Shown here: piece after piece, positions 10,278-25,860 of the stretch | How the letters are laid out: each line of letters begins with the position of its first letter | Numbering within the stretch: position 1 is the first letter of the stretch | Assembly (NCBI GenBank): GCA_002224055.1 | Contig: AZLU01000092.1 | Span: 1-63,936, forward strand | DNA from: Pezizomycotina sp. ARF18 | Lineage: Eukaryota > Ascomycota | Length of the DNA stretch: 63,936 nucleotides | Reading direction: 5' to 3' | Notes under the pieces: generated by a model | What the model was told of the DNA's origin: nothing | What the model saw: only the letters and a program-made list of their open reading frames with translations | The model's database searches: none | Program-made: the position numbers and the translations under genes

Positions 10278-13200
10278 TTATAAGAATGTTTTGGTTTCCA
10301 TAGACTTTGACGCAGCCCTATGAGGGTGAGGGACCGGATCACTCTCCTTGTTGAAGGTGGCGTGAGGATTACCTTTGTTGTGCAGTCTCAGTCCTTTCCA
10401 CCCTTCAAGTTCTCGTTCGAGCCTGAGGCACTTCTCCCTCTCTTCTCTAACTTCCCTCTCTGCTCGCCGAGCAAGCAGCTGGTTGTTGGAATCGGACGAC
10501 TGAAGCTCATCGATCGTCTTCAGGAGCCTCTCGATCTTTTCCTTTTGCTTGACGATGTCTTCTTCAAGCTGCGTGTTTGCTTTTCTTTCCTGTCAATCTG
10601 GGCCTGGAGATCGCGGACAGTTCGGTCCACGTTCCTGACCGATCTCTCAGACTGACTACGTTGCTTTTCTTGCTCTTCAATCTGTTGTTCAAGCTGCAAT
10701 TTTTATTCGAGATATAGTTAGTATCAAAAGAATTAAATATATCTGTGACGGAATTGTAACGGAATTCATTTGAAGACTCGCAGAAAAAAAATTTACCTGT
10801 TGGATTCTGTTGTGCAAAAATCTCACGTCCTTGGAGGCCGTTGAGTAATCTTTCGTTTCCAAGTCAAGAAGTTTGATTTGCAGGTCTTTGACTACCTTCT
10901 CAAGGCCAGCTTTGTCCTTGTGAAGTTGCTGGTTAGTTTCGCGTTCCGCGGCGATGTCGCGCTGGGTCTCCGTGGCCAGCGCTTCAGCTCTCCTCATCTT
11001 TTCTACTGCCGTGGCTGCAATATCCTCATGCTTGGAAATCGTAGCACGGAGATCCAAGATCTCCCTATCTGTTTCTGCCGCATTCCGAAGGGAAGGAGAC
11101 TCGCTGTTTGCCAACTCCTCCAAGCGCTGTGACGCATCTGCCAACCGTTGCTCTAAGCTCCGTTTATCTTTCTGCAGCTGGTCTCTTTCTCCTGTCATCT
11201 CGTCAACTGAAGCACGGAGCGACCGAACTTGAGATAGCAGCGTCACAACGCGGGCCTGAGACTCGTTATGCGATGCAACAGCGTCTTGGTGGGATTTGGC
11301 CATATCAGCTAGCTTGATTTCCAGCCTCGATTTCTCCTTTGCCCAGCTATTGCTGTTCATAACTTCGTCATCCCATTTAGCCCGAAGCTCATCGTGGTCT
11401 TCCCTCAGGCGCCTAAATATTCATGATAGTAGCAAAAGGTTAGCACAGTTTACCCCTGGAAGCATTTCAAAAGCGACACGTAACACAGAGGATGGAATTG
11501 ACTGACTGGTTCTCTCCTCGAATTTGAACGATCATTTGCCTCTCGGATTCTAATTCCTCCGAAAGGCGTTTATCTCATTCTGATATTTTCTGCGAGTTTG
11601 CTCGAGGTTTGATTCTTTATCTTCTAGATCAATCGCGTGGCGGTTGCGATAATCTTCGAGCTCGTGCTGCAGGCGCTTCTTCGAAGAAAGAGCATCCGAT
11701 AGATCTGCGGTAAGATCTTCGACCTGTTTCATGAAGTAAAAAGAAAACTCGATTAGCTCACATGCTCAGATTCCTAAAGCCGATACGATAAAAATTAAGG
11801 AAAGATTGACAACAAGCTCTTACCTTCTCATCTAGTCGTTGATTTTGCCTTTGAAGATCTTCAAGAACGGCTTCTAGTTGCTTACGGTCAGCAAGTATAG
11901 AGGCTGAAGTATCTTCAGCTTCCCTGATCTGCGCCTTTGCGAAAGCCTCAGTTCGTCCCGCTTTAAGGACAGCAATCTCGGCTTGCTCTAGCTTATTGAA
12001 GTATTCTTCCGATCGATTTTTATATAGTGTTAAGCTCGAGGCAAGATCCGCGCTCCGTGATAGCTCGGCGTCCAGACGGATCTGTAAATCTGTGCGCTCC
12101 GAAAGTAGCTGCGACCTGCTTGCCCGTTCTTGTTCCTGAGCAACAGCCATATCCTCAAGCTCCGACTTGCAATCACGGAGTTCTAGCTCCATGTGCGACT
12201 TCAGTTGCTTTGATTTCTCAAGCTGGGCTTTGGCTTCTGTGAGCTCGTAGACCGTGGCCTTATGAACATTTACCAAGGCCTTCCGGGACTTCTCTTGGGC
12301 GTTAATCAATTCAAAGAGTTCCTCATGCGATTTTGTCTGGATATCACGAACAGAGAGCTGCCCTGATCGCATGGCAATCTCCATAGCAGATAACTTGCCA
12401 GTTTCTTCGTCGAGCTTGTCATGGAGTCTACTGTTCTCCCTTTCCAGGCGGTAAAGCCGCCGCGAGGAGGAATCATCGGTGCCAGATGTTGATACGGGAA
12501 CATCCAAGAGTGCTTGGAGTTGTTGGTTTTGGAGCCCAAGTTTTTCGATTTGCTTTTGGGCAATTTCAAGGTCATTGGTGAGCTCCTTCACCTTGAACAT
12601 ATCGGAGGAGTCAGGCATTTTGTTTGATTGCCGGTCATCAATACCGCTAGATGGGCTTGCGAAATCGAGACGTCTCACCGTAGATGGTCTCGAGGGCGTG
12701 GTAATTGTTCTATCGATGGAACTCCGTTGACCTTTCGGCGAGGAGCTATGCGGGGGGAAGGCATTTTCGCCTAATTCCTCTAACATGTGTCTTCGGGATG
12801 CGGAATATTTCTGTTCAACGTCCCGTAACTCCTCCTCGTGTCGCTTCCTCACGTCGGAGAGCTGAGTATCAGCGAGCGATAATCTTTCTTCTGCTGCTCG
12901 AAGTCGTTCCGCGGCGCGTTCTAGATCCAAAGCAAGATTGACATTCTTTTTGATATCTCGGCGGCTTGATTCCCATGTCCGAGGAGCATCTGGAGCTGGA
13001 TCCAAGACTTTCTGTAAGACGAGGAGCTGCTCCCGACACTCATTGAGCTCTGCGTTGGATGTATCAAGTGAGGCCTGGAGTTTTCGGGTGTTGGCGTGTG
13101 CCTGGGTTTTCAGCTGCTGTTCAGACTCGAGGGATTGTGTAGTCTCCGCAAGTTTAGTCTGTAAATTCTGAAGGAGCTTCTCGCCGTTGCGGCTGGCTTT

Positions 13201-16200
13201 ATGTTCTCTTGCTATCTCATGATTTAAATCTTCTAGATCTAAAGAAAGCTTCTCCTTCTGTTTTTGCAATGCGTCGATCTTCGTCTGAGCTTCTTGGAGC
13301 TGGTTCCGAGCTTGTTTTTCTTGCTCCTCAGCTTTGGCCTTTTCCGCTGTAAGCCCAACGATCTTGGTGCGATATTGCTCGCTGGCTTTAGAATTAGACT
13401 TTGCTACTTCCAGATTCTTCTGCTGAATTTTGTTCTGAAGGCTGCGATTATCGTTTTCTGAAGAGGCAAGTCTGGCCTTGAGCGTAGCGATCTCTTGTTC
13501 AAGCCTCTTACGAGCCTGATCGTAAGTCTTTCGAATAGTTTCGTTTTCCTCGGCCGATTGCTGCAGGAACTTTACTTCTGCAGCCAATTTCACCCGCTCG
13601 TTTTCAACCTCTTCAAGCTGCTTATCCTTCTTTTCGAGTTCTTTCATAAGCCCTGCCTTGATCTCGTTATTCTGGCGGGAGATGCTCTTTTCATTAATTT
13701 CCTCATCCTTCAACCTCTTCGCTTCGTAGTCAGAAAATTTATTCTGGAGCTCCTTCAAATCGGCTTGTATATCTCTTTTCTCTTTCTCGACCTGGGACCG
13801 GGCTTCTAACGCCCTCCTCAAGCTATCTTGCTGGCTATAAAGCTCCTTCTCGATAGTTACCTTTGCGATCTGTAGCGCATCGTGATCGATCTTCAGCCTT
13901 TGGAGATGAGATTCTGCAGTTTTCAATGATTCGCTCTGGCCTTTCTTTTCTGACTCCAGCTCGTCCTTGACTGCGCGCAGTTGAGCTTTGAGATCATTGA
14001 TCTGCTCGTCGAGTAGCTTGCGTCCTTGGCCCAGCTTTGCATCTTCGGATATTTTAGCTTCCAAAAGTTTCTTAGAGTCTTGTAATTCTCTCTCGAGTCC
14101 TGACTTCTGAGACTTCAGAGATGAAATTTCAAGTTCGAGAGTTCGAAGTTTGGATTGTAGTTCGTCTTGCTTTCGAATAAGAGTTCCCCTCTCTTGTTCG
14201 AAAGCTTTCCGATCTATATCCTGTTTCTTCAAGTCGGCTCGAACAATTGAAAGCTCGCTCTCTTTGCGTCGCACTAGATTTTCGTATTCGGAGGAGGTAC
14301 GGGCCAAGTCATTGAGCTGAGATCGAATCTTCTGAGTCTCTTCTACGAGCTCTCTGTTCTTCTTCTGGATTCTTGGAGATTCCGACTCTACAATAAAGAT
14401 AAAAATTAGATTGAATACGATTTGGTTAGGGATGTATCTTAAACGGTTAGGCTTACCGTGTCGTGCAGCTTCTCTTCCAGATTCTTGTCAGATTTCGCTA
14501 GGTAAGATTCGAATTCATGAATTTTCCTATCCTTGAGGGAAAGATGGCTTTTCAGCAAATTGATTTCCTTTAGTAGGGATTCTTCCTTAAAGCCTATCGC
14601 GTTCAATTCAGAATCCTTGCGCTGGAGTTCTTGGGAGATTTCGTCGACTTCCTTGCAAGAGTCTCTTCTCCTCTTCGAGTTTGGATATCAGGGCACCTGC
14701 TTGCTCCAATTCGTTGCGCCATGTGTTTGCTTGATCAGAAACTTTCTTCTTGGCAGCGATTAGGTCATCTATCTGATCCTCGAGATCGTCTTGGTCCGCA
14801 AGTGCACCGGCCAGCTTTTCAGACAGGTCTGCTTCTCGTTCTTGCAGCCTCTTGAAAATCTCGTCTTTGTCTAAAGCCAATGCCCTTTCGGCTTCTAAGA
14901 CTTGTCGAACTTTGAGAAGGTCCGAGTCGGCCCTTCGGCGCTCGTCTTCGAGGCGCGCCCGATCTTCAATCTCTTTTTGCAGTTGTGTTTCCATTTTCGA
15001 AATAATCTGGTCTTTTTTACGAACTTCGGCGCTCGTAATCGTTGCACCGAGGAGTGGCTTCGTTTTCATAAAGAGCTTCCACCAGGGGTTTTCGCACAGG
15101 TCAAGGTAAACATTGAAGTTTTTACAGATGATACGTTTAGCTTCAGCCCTGTAGAGCAACTTATTGACCTGTTCCTCCTTATGAAGCCACGGCAAATGCT
15201 TTGAAATTTGATAATGATGTTTCGGACCAAGGTATCACGCTGCTCCTCAAGCTCGGCAAGAACACCGGCCCGAAAGAATACCTTACTGAGACCGATACGG
15301 TACTGGCTGGGATCGAGTGAGAGCATCTCCAACATCAGCGATGCAACTTGCTGGGCGTCCATTGGCTTCCGGGGAAGGTCGCTAGTCAGGACTTCATATC
15401 TTTGGCGGAACTCTGCGAACGGAAGTCTATTCGGGAAGCCGGTCCGAGCAATTCTGATTCCTTCCAACACACCATTGCATCGGAGTTGATCAAGCACTAA
15501 GTTTGAGTCGAGTCTCTTTGGCTTTTTCAAATGATTCGGAATGATGCAGCGGACGAAATGAGGATGCGTTGAATGTAATTGGTTCATCAAGCTTGAAAGC
15601 TGCTCCTTGTGCCTCTGCGCGACTGTTCTGAAGAGACCTTTCTTAACGCGCACCTTGGTATTGCTTCCAATATCTGCGTCTTCAGCACAATCGGCGAAAA
15701 GCTCTGCGATGTGCGGATGACGGGAAGCAGCCAGAATACGTGTTATATTATCGTTTAGGGGATCTTTGTTCTTCTCGAGCCAACCATCCGTAAGATATTC
15801 GACTTCGGCGGCATAATGTGTGAGAATGAATCCTTGTTTTAACAATGAACTGCGATACTTTGGCGACTTCTTGTCCCACAGGGAATGCAGTTTATCTGTG
15901 AAACTTTTGTCCGTTGCTTTTGGCATAACACAGTCTTCGTCAAGGCATGAAAAGATACCAATGGGCTGGCAGAAGTTGATAATCAGTCATATATCAAAAA
16001 TGGAAAATACTGCAGAGAGAGAGAGAAAAGGGTACTGCAGCTGAGACCTACATTTGGCAGCTCGATCAAATCTATTGTAGGCTGCAAGTCGTGGCCAAAA
16101 TCAATAAACTTCCATTCAATCTTCTCTCTGGCGTATTCTTCCTGCTCCAATACAAACATGTGATGATTGAAGAACTGCTGCAGTTTTTCATTCGTGTAGT

Positions 16201-18171
16201 TTATGCACAATTGTTCGAATGAATTTGACTAATATTGTTTCTCCCCAGTCGAGCGTTAGTTAATATTCTAATCAGCCGAACGCGTTTGGGTGGAATTGTC
16301 GCAAACCTACCTCAAAAATCTCAAAACCAGCAATGTCAAGTACACCGATAAAGCCCGACTCATCACCTCGCTTTTCTATAGATGTGTTCACGCGAGAGAC
16401 AAGGTTACCGAAGCTGCGCTCATAGATACCTTTGCTCAGCGCGTCGACAGATTGCTTGACCTGTTCCATGGTTCTTCTCTGGTTCACCCATTCCCGGCCT
16501 GCTTTAACTCTTGGGTTGAGCAAGCCTTTAATGAATGCATCCATAGGGATTCCTAAGACTTCGCAAAGTCGGTCTACCTGCGACATGTCAGGCAGCCGGG
16601 CGCCATCGGAACGGTCGGAAAGAATGGCAAGATTCCCTAGATGCAAAACAGCGGCGATTGTCCTGAAGTAGCCCTGCTGTTCTTCCTGGGTAAAGCCCAT
16701 AACGTTAAACGCATCAAGGAGATGCCTAAATTCTTCCGCATCATTGACGCCAGTAATAGATGTGTTTGTGGCAGAGGTATATGCGTAGTCGTTGACGCTG
16801 TCATTCAGAAGAAATTGCTGCCGCATTTCTTTCGTAGACCCTCGAAGAAACTGGTAGAAGACATGGTAATTTCTTTCCCCCGGGCTTTGCCTGACCACGC
16901 GAGATTTCTCGAGTAAATACCAGTCGATGTATGCACCGGAAATTTGACCGGTTTTTGTAAACTCGATCCTGATAAACTTTCCGAAGCGAGAAGAATTGTT
17001 ATTCCGCACCGTCTGGGCATTTCCAAATGCTTCCAGGATAGGATTGGCTCGAAGGATCTGCTGCTCCAAAGTACCCATTATTCGAGAGGAACCATGATCT
17101 AAAGCAACCGATGCGAGGTATTGTATAACCTTCTTTGTATTTTCGGTTTTCCCAGCTCCAGACTCGCCCCTGTCAAATAGTTTAGTTTGCGTCCACAGAT
17201 CACGAAATATAGTGCAAGTATTATGATTAATATCGCAGAGCATATAACCAGTGAGGTGAAGAGCACTGGTGGTAGCCCAAGGCCGAATGAAGCATAGGTG
17301 TAACTTACGTAACCAAGATACTTTGGTTTTCCTTTTCTTCTAGGAGATTGCGGAATGCAATATCTGATATTGCAAAGATGTGTGGTTCGGTTTCATCGCG
17401 CGAGCGGTTCTTATATGCTTCGATATAGTGGTTCGAATAGATAGGTAGAGGACAGTAAGGATTGACGGCGACTAAGAAAAGACCAGAATAAGTCTAAAAA
17501 AGAGAGCATTAGCATTTTTATTGGAGGAATAGCTAGCAGGGATCCTGGAGTCTGTTTTTTTTTTTTTTTTTTTTTTTTTTTCAAGGCTCACATATATCAT
17601 GTCCGCTTGATATCGCATGTGTAGATTATGCACGACAGAGGCTTCATTAAGATGCGTGAGCTCTGCCATGTCTGCCGCCCTGTCGAACTTGCTCGGGTTG
17701 ACTTTGTCGACATTATCCCTGTGTACAGAGCGCTCCTAATGATATTTTTGTTAATATGTTAGCAGATATAACAATTGATATACAAATTGCAAAAAGGGAT
17801 CGGTAAGCGTCGTCGAAGACTTGAGGGGTAAGATTGTGGAATCACGTACGGTGTTATCTTCACATAGGACCGCGAGAGTCCCGTTCGGTTCCTCATTAGT
17901 GACATGACCTTTGATAACGCCCTTTCGGGTCTTTTAGCCAGACCCATCTTTTGCCCGAGAAGTCGGCGCCGTCAATGCTGGTAAGCTCGGACTCTTCGTC
18001 GCTAGCTCCGGAGCTCGCGGCTGAAGGTTTCGACTGTATGAAATTGGGTGCGAATGTCGTTGTTGCTTTAGGAGAGGAGGTAGAGAAAAGCTTCCTGTGT
18101 GCTTGCACGCGATTGTGCTTTGGACTAGCACGAGGGGGCGAAAATGGCCCGTTTGGCCGAAAGCTGGCCAT
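10278..18171 (-). CDS. myo2: Class II myosin heavy chain
   Basis: This is the actin motor of the contractile ring at septation. The start ATG is at 18171 ([16 protein letters not shown]...), followed by an SH3-like segment with [10 protein letters not shown]. The motor domain holds the P-loop GESGAGKTE (about 17165), switch [11 protein letters not shown] (about 16990) and switch [11 protein letters not shown] (about 16320). The actin-contact segment [10 protein letters not shown] is near 15555 and the converter end LSKVFFRAG near 15275. An IQ-like light-chain site, [11 protein letters not shown], is at about 15200, followed by NPWWKLF. The remainder, about 15000 to 10278, is an almost continuous heptad coiled coil rich in E, K, Q, L and R, ending at TAA 10278-10280. 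Roughly 2,400 residues fits fungal myosin II. Several introns are visible (around 17540-17720, 15960-16050, 11400-11500, 10690-10800), and frame breaks occur near 15200, 14640, 11550 and 10560. A class V myosin would have six IQ motifs and a globular DIL tail, which are absent. Confidence 0.93.
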
Positions 18172-19435
18172 GTTTGTCGAGAGGGTCTGAAAGCATCTTT
18201 TGTTAGTAGCAAAACCAAATCGGCGATCACGAAGCTATTCTAGGTATAAATACAAACGCGAATGCGTGTATAAATCACTTGCTATGAATATATTTGAGGA
18301 AGTTATATGCATGCCTCTGTGTCGAGCTCCTATATAGCTAAAAAGCCTAGCTTGAAGGTGGATTTAAAACCCCGCCCGATACAATCGGTTCGTGAAAACA
18401 GTGCCTTGGAATAGCTTTTGTTGGCAGATGAGGATACAAATTCAAGAAATAAGTAAATAAATAAATAAATAGCTTATAACCAGAAAAAAAAAACCAAAAA
18501 AAAGGATTCAGGTAGCAGGCAGGCCCTTCCGAACTATCTCTTGTGGGGGGCGATGCGAGAAGTATTGCTTAAGGATGCTTAAAGAAGTCGAGAGCTGATC
18601 AAGTTTCTTTTTCTAGGTGTTTCGACAACTACTTCAGCAGTCCGACTGCAAGACAAGACGGCTGGTGATGGTAGCGTAGCGTGTTCAACAAGAGCAGGGT
18701 TTTCTTGTCTATACAAAAAAAAAAAAAAAGGATAGAGCAGTAGTAAGTGTTTTACTATTTCTCTAATATTTACCGAGTATCAATTATTTATTTATTTATT
18801 TATTTTGTCCAAGTAATTTTGTTAGCTTAAGAAAAAAAGACGGGGAAAGAAAGCTTGGCTGGCTTAGGCTAATCAAAACCGAAATAAAGGAAACAAATTA
18901 ATATTTTTTTCGGGGTCCGTTGTCATAGAAACGATATAATCCCTCTACACTTTAGAAGAAAGTTTTGCTCGTTTCTGGCGCTATTGAGGCGGATCATCGA
19001 CTTAAAAGTATAATAGCGCACTTCGGATGGTTTAGTACTTTATATTTTGAACTCACGAGGTCTTGACTTATCACAGTAGGTGTTGGTCCTGATTCCATAT
19101 ACTGGCACATATTCATATATTATACTCAATAATATATATATTTTGGCTAACGAGAAATCGAAAGTCACCGGTAAGCTCCTCAACGCCGGATTTGCCCCTC
19201 TTCCAAGGAATTGGTATATTGGGCAGCGTCAGAAATATAAATAGAAGAAAAGGAAAGAAAGAAATGAAACATGAAAATCGTATTTATTAAAGCAATAATA
19301 ATATTGCAAAATACGGTTCGAAAGAGTATGAGTAAAAAGGAAAAAGGCGGGCTAAACCAGAAAGGCGAAAAAGGTCCCGCTAAGATAAAGAGAAAAAATA
19401 AATAAATAGAAAAAAGCTCCCATCCGGGGAATACT
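18172..19435. other. Myosin II promoter and Red1-like 3' flank
   Basis: About 1.26 kb of AT-rich sequence with no supported gene. It contains TTTA/AAAT tandem tracts near 18453-18470 and 18787-18805 and several A-runs. The part nearest 18172 should carry the promoter and 5' UTR of the minus-strand myosin gene. Confidence 0.5.
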
Positions 19436-22400
19436 TCATGTGAATAAAAGTGGATCTTTCAAATGTTTCGTTAAAACTCTTGTTGGATCGCCTAAGCTGC
19501 GTCGCCGGAATTCAACAATCTTTTTGGCGACGGTCTCAAAGTCTCGAACACCAATCTGCGTCAGATGGAGGATTTCAGAGTGCAACCCTTGTTTGAACTG
19601 TGCTTGCATTTCTTCCGTAGAACCCTCGGTAGTCGCAAGCTCAAGAAGTATTCTGTCATCTACAATTGTTAACTCTCCGTCAAGGTTGATAAAAGGGTTA
19701 AATGTTAGCGCTATATCTCTCGGGATGAAAATATTGGAATGCTTGAGGTAGAAGAGATTAAGAACGGCAGCTTAATCCAAGTATTGGCATTTTTATTGAA
19801 AGTAAATAAGCCGAGCTGAATTGATTTGTCCTTGTTCTTAAATGAAGAGAGTGGGAAGGGTTGGAACTTCACCTGGCATGATAATCTGCCTGAAATGTTG
19901 CCATATACAAAGCTCGTCGTTGCAACTACCACCCTGAGTTTCGTAGGGACACAGAGGTTTATTAGGATCAATTACGTGACTGTACGTCAAAGATCTGAAG
20001 CCTCCAGGCACCAATTTCAAGAAGTCCGGATGGTACCGGAAGGACTTGAATACTGTCAATGGGCTAGAATAGAATAGCGAATGATTACCATGTGCCGTAT
20101 CAGATTCCGGTTGAATTGGGGCCGTTTGAGAATTCTCATCTCGCAAGTGTTCTTTTTGGTGAAAAGGTAGATCGTTTGCCTCGGACCCTAAGGCTAAACG
20201 ATTATCATCATCAAAGATTTCTTCCGGAGAAAAGTCCATTGCATCTGGGATTTATCCATCCTCGAGAGAACGGCATTTGAATTAACATCATCGGAAATGG
20301 AATTGTTGTTTGTAGTCGCCTCAAAGACGTCGGCGGCAACGACTTCAGCCACGGGATCCTTAGAATTACCACTCGCAATCGCCTCTTTTATTTCATTCGA
20401 CGTGCTGCGGCTCGCAGGATGCTGGCCAGGAGCCTCTGATTCCGCAGTATTAATCACAGCCAAGCTGGGATCTGTTGGAGAACCAAGCTGACCTGTTTCT
20501 TCCCCTTCTGGAGGTATTAGATCCTGTACACTAACATCCATATCACTTCCGCTGGAACTCTGTGCCAGACGAAGTCAAACGAAATAAAAAAGAGAGAGTT
20601 AACTTTTCCGAAGCAAATAGAAAAAAGCAGAAAAAATGAAGGGAGGCGGGAATCAATGGACGACTAAATAAAGAAAGGAAGGGGGAAAGAAGAAAGAAAG
20701 AGACAGTGCGGGATATCCAGGTGGAAAGATGGTGGTTTGGGCAAATATAAACAACTTGGCATGTTTATATAAAATTTGCAAAGCCTTCATCGCGTAACGT
20801 TACCTCCATAGAGTTGCGCCTGATCTTCCCGCTGTCATCCCCGGCATCTTCGGGTTCCTCAGGTATGTGGTCTGGATCAGGGAGAGGCAGAGTGATTTCT
20901 GGGCTGACCACTTGATCGGTGCTCGTCAAATTATTTCGATGAACTAATGAATACTTTATTATAAGAAGGGTCCGACGCGTCGTTTCGACTGCCGTTAGAA
21001 GAGTCGCCTAGCTCCGAACAACGCCTGTGTTATCCGGAGAAAGCTTAGCTGGAGAGTCCCTTTCAAGTTTTGGAAGGGGACTTTCACGAGGTTGAGAGGA
21101 TCCGCCCGGCTCAGATAGCGCTAGATCTCCTTGCCCAGAAGTCAACGGAATAATTCTCGAAGTGGCTTCCGAAACTAGCCTCGGGATTGGAGTTGCAGGC
21201 TTGCTGAGTGACACGGGCGGTGTATTAGCAGCAGAGGAAACATTTTTTTGCCGTTTACTTCTTTGCTCGATCATTTTGTTGAGATCTTCGATTTTCTTCT
21301 CTTGATCTTTTATGGCCTGCGTCAGCGTCGAATTTGTACCGGTTGCGGCAAGGCCTGTTTTGTTCGGCTGGGCTGATGCTCTGAATGATGGTTGAGGCGA
21401 TTCCGCCGCATTATCGTACTTCGTTGCACCCGGTGCTTCATAGTCCCCTTCGTCATCGCTAACGTCGATCACCAGCCTGGCATCCCTCGCGGCGAGCCTG
21501 TCGCCAAATTTACGATGTTTTGCTATATTTGTCCAGGCGATGGGCCCTGAATCAAAATCAGTAGCAACAGGCCGTTTGCGGTTTCGTGACTCGGTTTCTC
21601 GCGTTTCCTGGGTTTTGTTGAAACGGAGTCTACGGGCGGCTGAGCCGAAGACTGAACCCCATTCTCCGTCGTCGAAGATAGAGCGCCTTGTTCCCCATTA
21701 GAAGCTTGTTCGGTTGGGCGTTCTCCCAGGGACTGGATCCTCGCGTCCGCTGGTGTTGGGTTGGACGACAGCCTTGGGCTATTTTGACGTAATTTGCTCA
21801 GCATTTCGGCTTCATCCGAGATGCGGAGATTATCGCCTTCTTCATTCCCGGAGGCCACATATGCTTTAGCGTCAATAGATGACGGCACGGTCGTTAGATT
21901 TGCCCCACTCTGGTACAATGCCCCCTGAGGCCCTTGATTATCTGCTTGAGGGCTCTTCTCGCGCGGGTTGGGACCGGGGTCAAGCTGATCGCTCTGACCG
22001 GCACCATCGGCTGGAGCAGTCTCTGAAAGCCAGAATCCTCGTGTTTGCCGACAAGCTTGATAGTCTGGAGAGAGCTCGTTATCGGGGAAGGAACCGGCAG
22101 CCTTAGCTGCCTAAAGACAGTTCTCAGGACCTCCTCATCAATTCCTTCGCCAACAATCTCTTCAAAACTTAATTTCAATGAGCATGCAAGGTACATAACA
22201 GCAGCTTGGGCTTTTCGGCGCATTTCGGTGACCGATTTGGTAACCCGGCAAGTATCTTGAGGATTACTATCCGAGATCGAGTGTGTTACCGAAGCCTGAG
22301 CATTATTCGAATTTATCGATGCATGATTACCAAATTTCAGTCCATTCGCGGATTGCGGGTCTGGGGGCGGTGGCTGCACGTTCGGTAGAGCCTGGATGTT

Positions 22401-22691
22401 ATCCGTGGCTATAAAGAGATGAAGAGTAGTAATAAATTAGCTAGCGATGATCTTCCCTGCTTGCTGTGAATATACTCAACACCTTGCCCTGGACTTCCTC
22501 TGCTCTTCTTTTTAAACAACGAAAAATGTTCGCAAGGTTCAGTCCGTTAAGAGCCCAGCTAATTTAGGATTTCCCATTGAGAAGGAAGAATAAACATATG
22601 AATAAATATATGTATATTTCCTCGCTCAAGGTGCGACACTATCCAGGGCGTCTAGATAGGACTAGACGGCGTGGGGACTTCTAGAACCAAA

Positions 22692-22723
<32 letters not shown>

Positions 22724-22963
22724 ATAAGGGCGAAGGCCCCAAAAAGCGGATTGGGCCATACCAGACATCTCCTCGTCGTCGTCACATATTTCGCCTTCAT
22801 CCATGTCAGAATCTTCTTCTGCGCTGTTCATTATGGGTTGCACTGTTGGAGGTATCCGAGGAGGCTGTTGAACATGTCGTCTAATATTTGAATCGATGTT
22901 GCTTTTGAATTTTAGTTGCGGAAAGAGACCAAAGGGTGGAGCAGAAGGAAAGTTGTTTGCCAT
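19436..22963 (-). CDS. red1: Red1/ZFC3H1-type zinc-finger protein (nuclear RNA decay adaptor)
   Basis: The start is MANNFPSAPPFGLFPQL at 22963, followed by an acidic segment (EEDSDMDEGEICDDDEEMS). After an intron comes a long disordered Ser/Pro/Glu-rich middle with a short coiled-coil stretch (KDQEKKIEDLNKMIEQRSKR, about 21310). Near 19945-19880 lies a Cys/His finger of spacing C-x8-C-x4-C-x3-H, beginning PLCPYETQGGSC. This is the zf-C3H1 pattern of S. pombe Red1 and metazoan ZFC3H1, which link Mtl1 helicase and the exosome to unwanted nuclear transcripts (MTREC/NURS complex). The C-terminal segment reads VRDFETVAKKIVEFRRRSLGDPTRVL and stops at 19436-19438. Frame breaks occur near 21905, 21530, 21000, 20230 and 19750; an intron lies at about 20580-20808. 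The zinc-finger family is well supported; the specific Red1 role rests on that finger and overall layout. Confidence 0.75.
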
Positions 22964-23956
22964 TTCCCCTTTCCTTCAAAAGTCCTTTTTTTTCTACTTT
23001 TGTCTTCTTCCCTCTTTCTCGCACCTCTCTGCCTTTCTCTCTCTTTCTCTCTTTCTCTTTTTCCTTTTCCCTTTTCTTCTCTTTTCTTTTTTTCAAATTG
23101 TTTTGTTCTGCCTGTTCGGTCGCCTTTCCCTCTCTCTCTCTCTTTCTGTCTCTTTCAGTGTATTATTTCGTTGATATATGTTAGCAATAGTATAGACGAT
23201 TTCCCTCCTATTGCTACTTAGAGTCTTCTTTTTTTTTTTTCAAGGTTCTTTTTGTTTTTCCCCTCTTTTTCATCCACTTAACGTGGACTCCTCTCTGTAT
23301 TCAAGTATTTTTTTTAAAGTATTTATGTACTACTTATGCGTCAAGGGGAGGGGTGAGAAGGAAAGTGTTGATGGAATGTTGATAAAAAAGGAGAGGGATG
23401 TTTTCATGGTTGGCGTGTAGTAGTTTATTTGGATGCATGGGGGAGTATTTAAGTAAGAAAGAAAGTTTCAAGTAGGGTTTCAGTTTTTCGACATTACATA
23501 TTATTTATTTAGTACTCGCGGAACGCCAAGCCTGACAAAAAGATCACCGTCCAATAGTTTGATTTCTTATCACTTCGGTATTAAAAACGGCAGCTTCGCT
23601 ATCTATTTTCTATTTCCCTTTCTTCTTTCCCTTTCTTCCTTCTTCTCCCTGGTTCAATACTAAGTAATCACGGAGGAGCATAGCACCTAGCTAGTAGTCA
23701 TACTTTAGGAAATATAGTCAGCCGTTGTGTCTATTTTTGCTTCCATTCGTTATTTAATTTTTTTTTTTTTATAATATCGTATATATAATTTACCCTAAGT
23801 ATATATATTTCCGTTGCGACAGGTGGTCCCAATCCCGATCCGTTTCTATCGAAATCGTAAATAACGACAACCTCTTTTTGATTCATACAACTAACTTTCC
23901 AGAGGAAAAAAAAAACACCGAAAACAAAATCTTCACAGGTACAGGCTATATACACA
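22964..23956. promoter_or_regulatory. Shared divergent promoter region, red1-like / hem15
   Basis: About 990 bases separate the two divergent start codons. Bases 22980-23160 form a long pyrimidine tract on the + strand (CT, CTTT and TTCC units), purine-rich in the sense of the red1-like gene. A second CT-rich block lies at about 23605-23650, upstream of ferrochelatase. No specific operator was recognised. Confidence 0.45.
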
Positions 23957-25674
<1,718 letters not shown>

Positions 25675-25860
25675 AATCCATTGGATTTCAACAGTACAAC
25701 CACCGCATAGCCTTCGTACGTTAGATTGATAGAGGATGCACAGGAAAAATACAAGGAAGCTATGCATACATAAATGTACATATCTTGTTACAGAAAGAAC
25801 AGCCAATCAGGGCGGGTAAAATTCCACTCCAGGGGGAGACAAAATTAAACAGATCATTCT

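Noticed and set aside
10320-10655. + strand open frame of 112 codons
   Set aside because: It is antisense to the last coiled-coil exon of myosin II, whose minus-strand translation (E/K/Q/R-rich heptads ending at 10278) is clear.
19440-19751. + strand open frame
   Set aside because: Antisense to the conserved C-terminal exon of the Red1-like protein.
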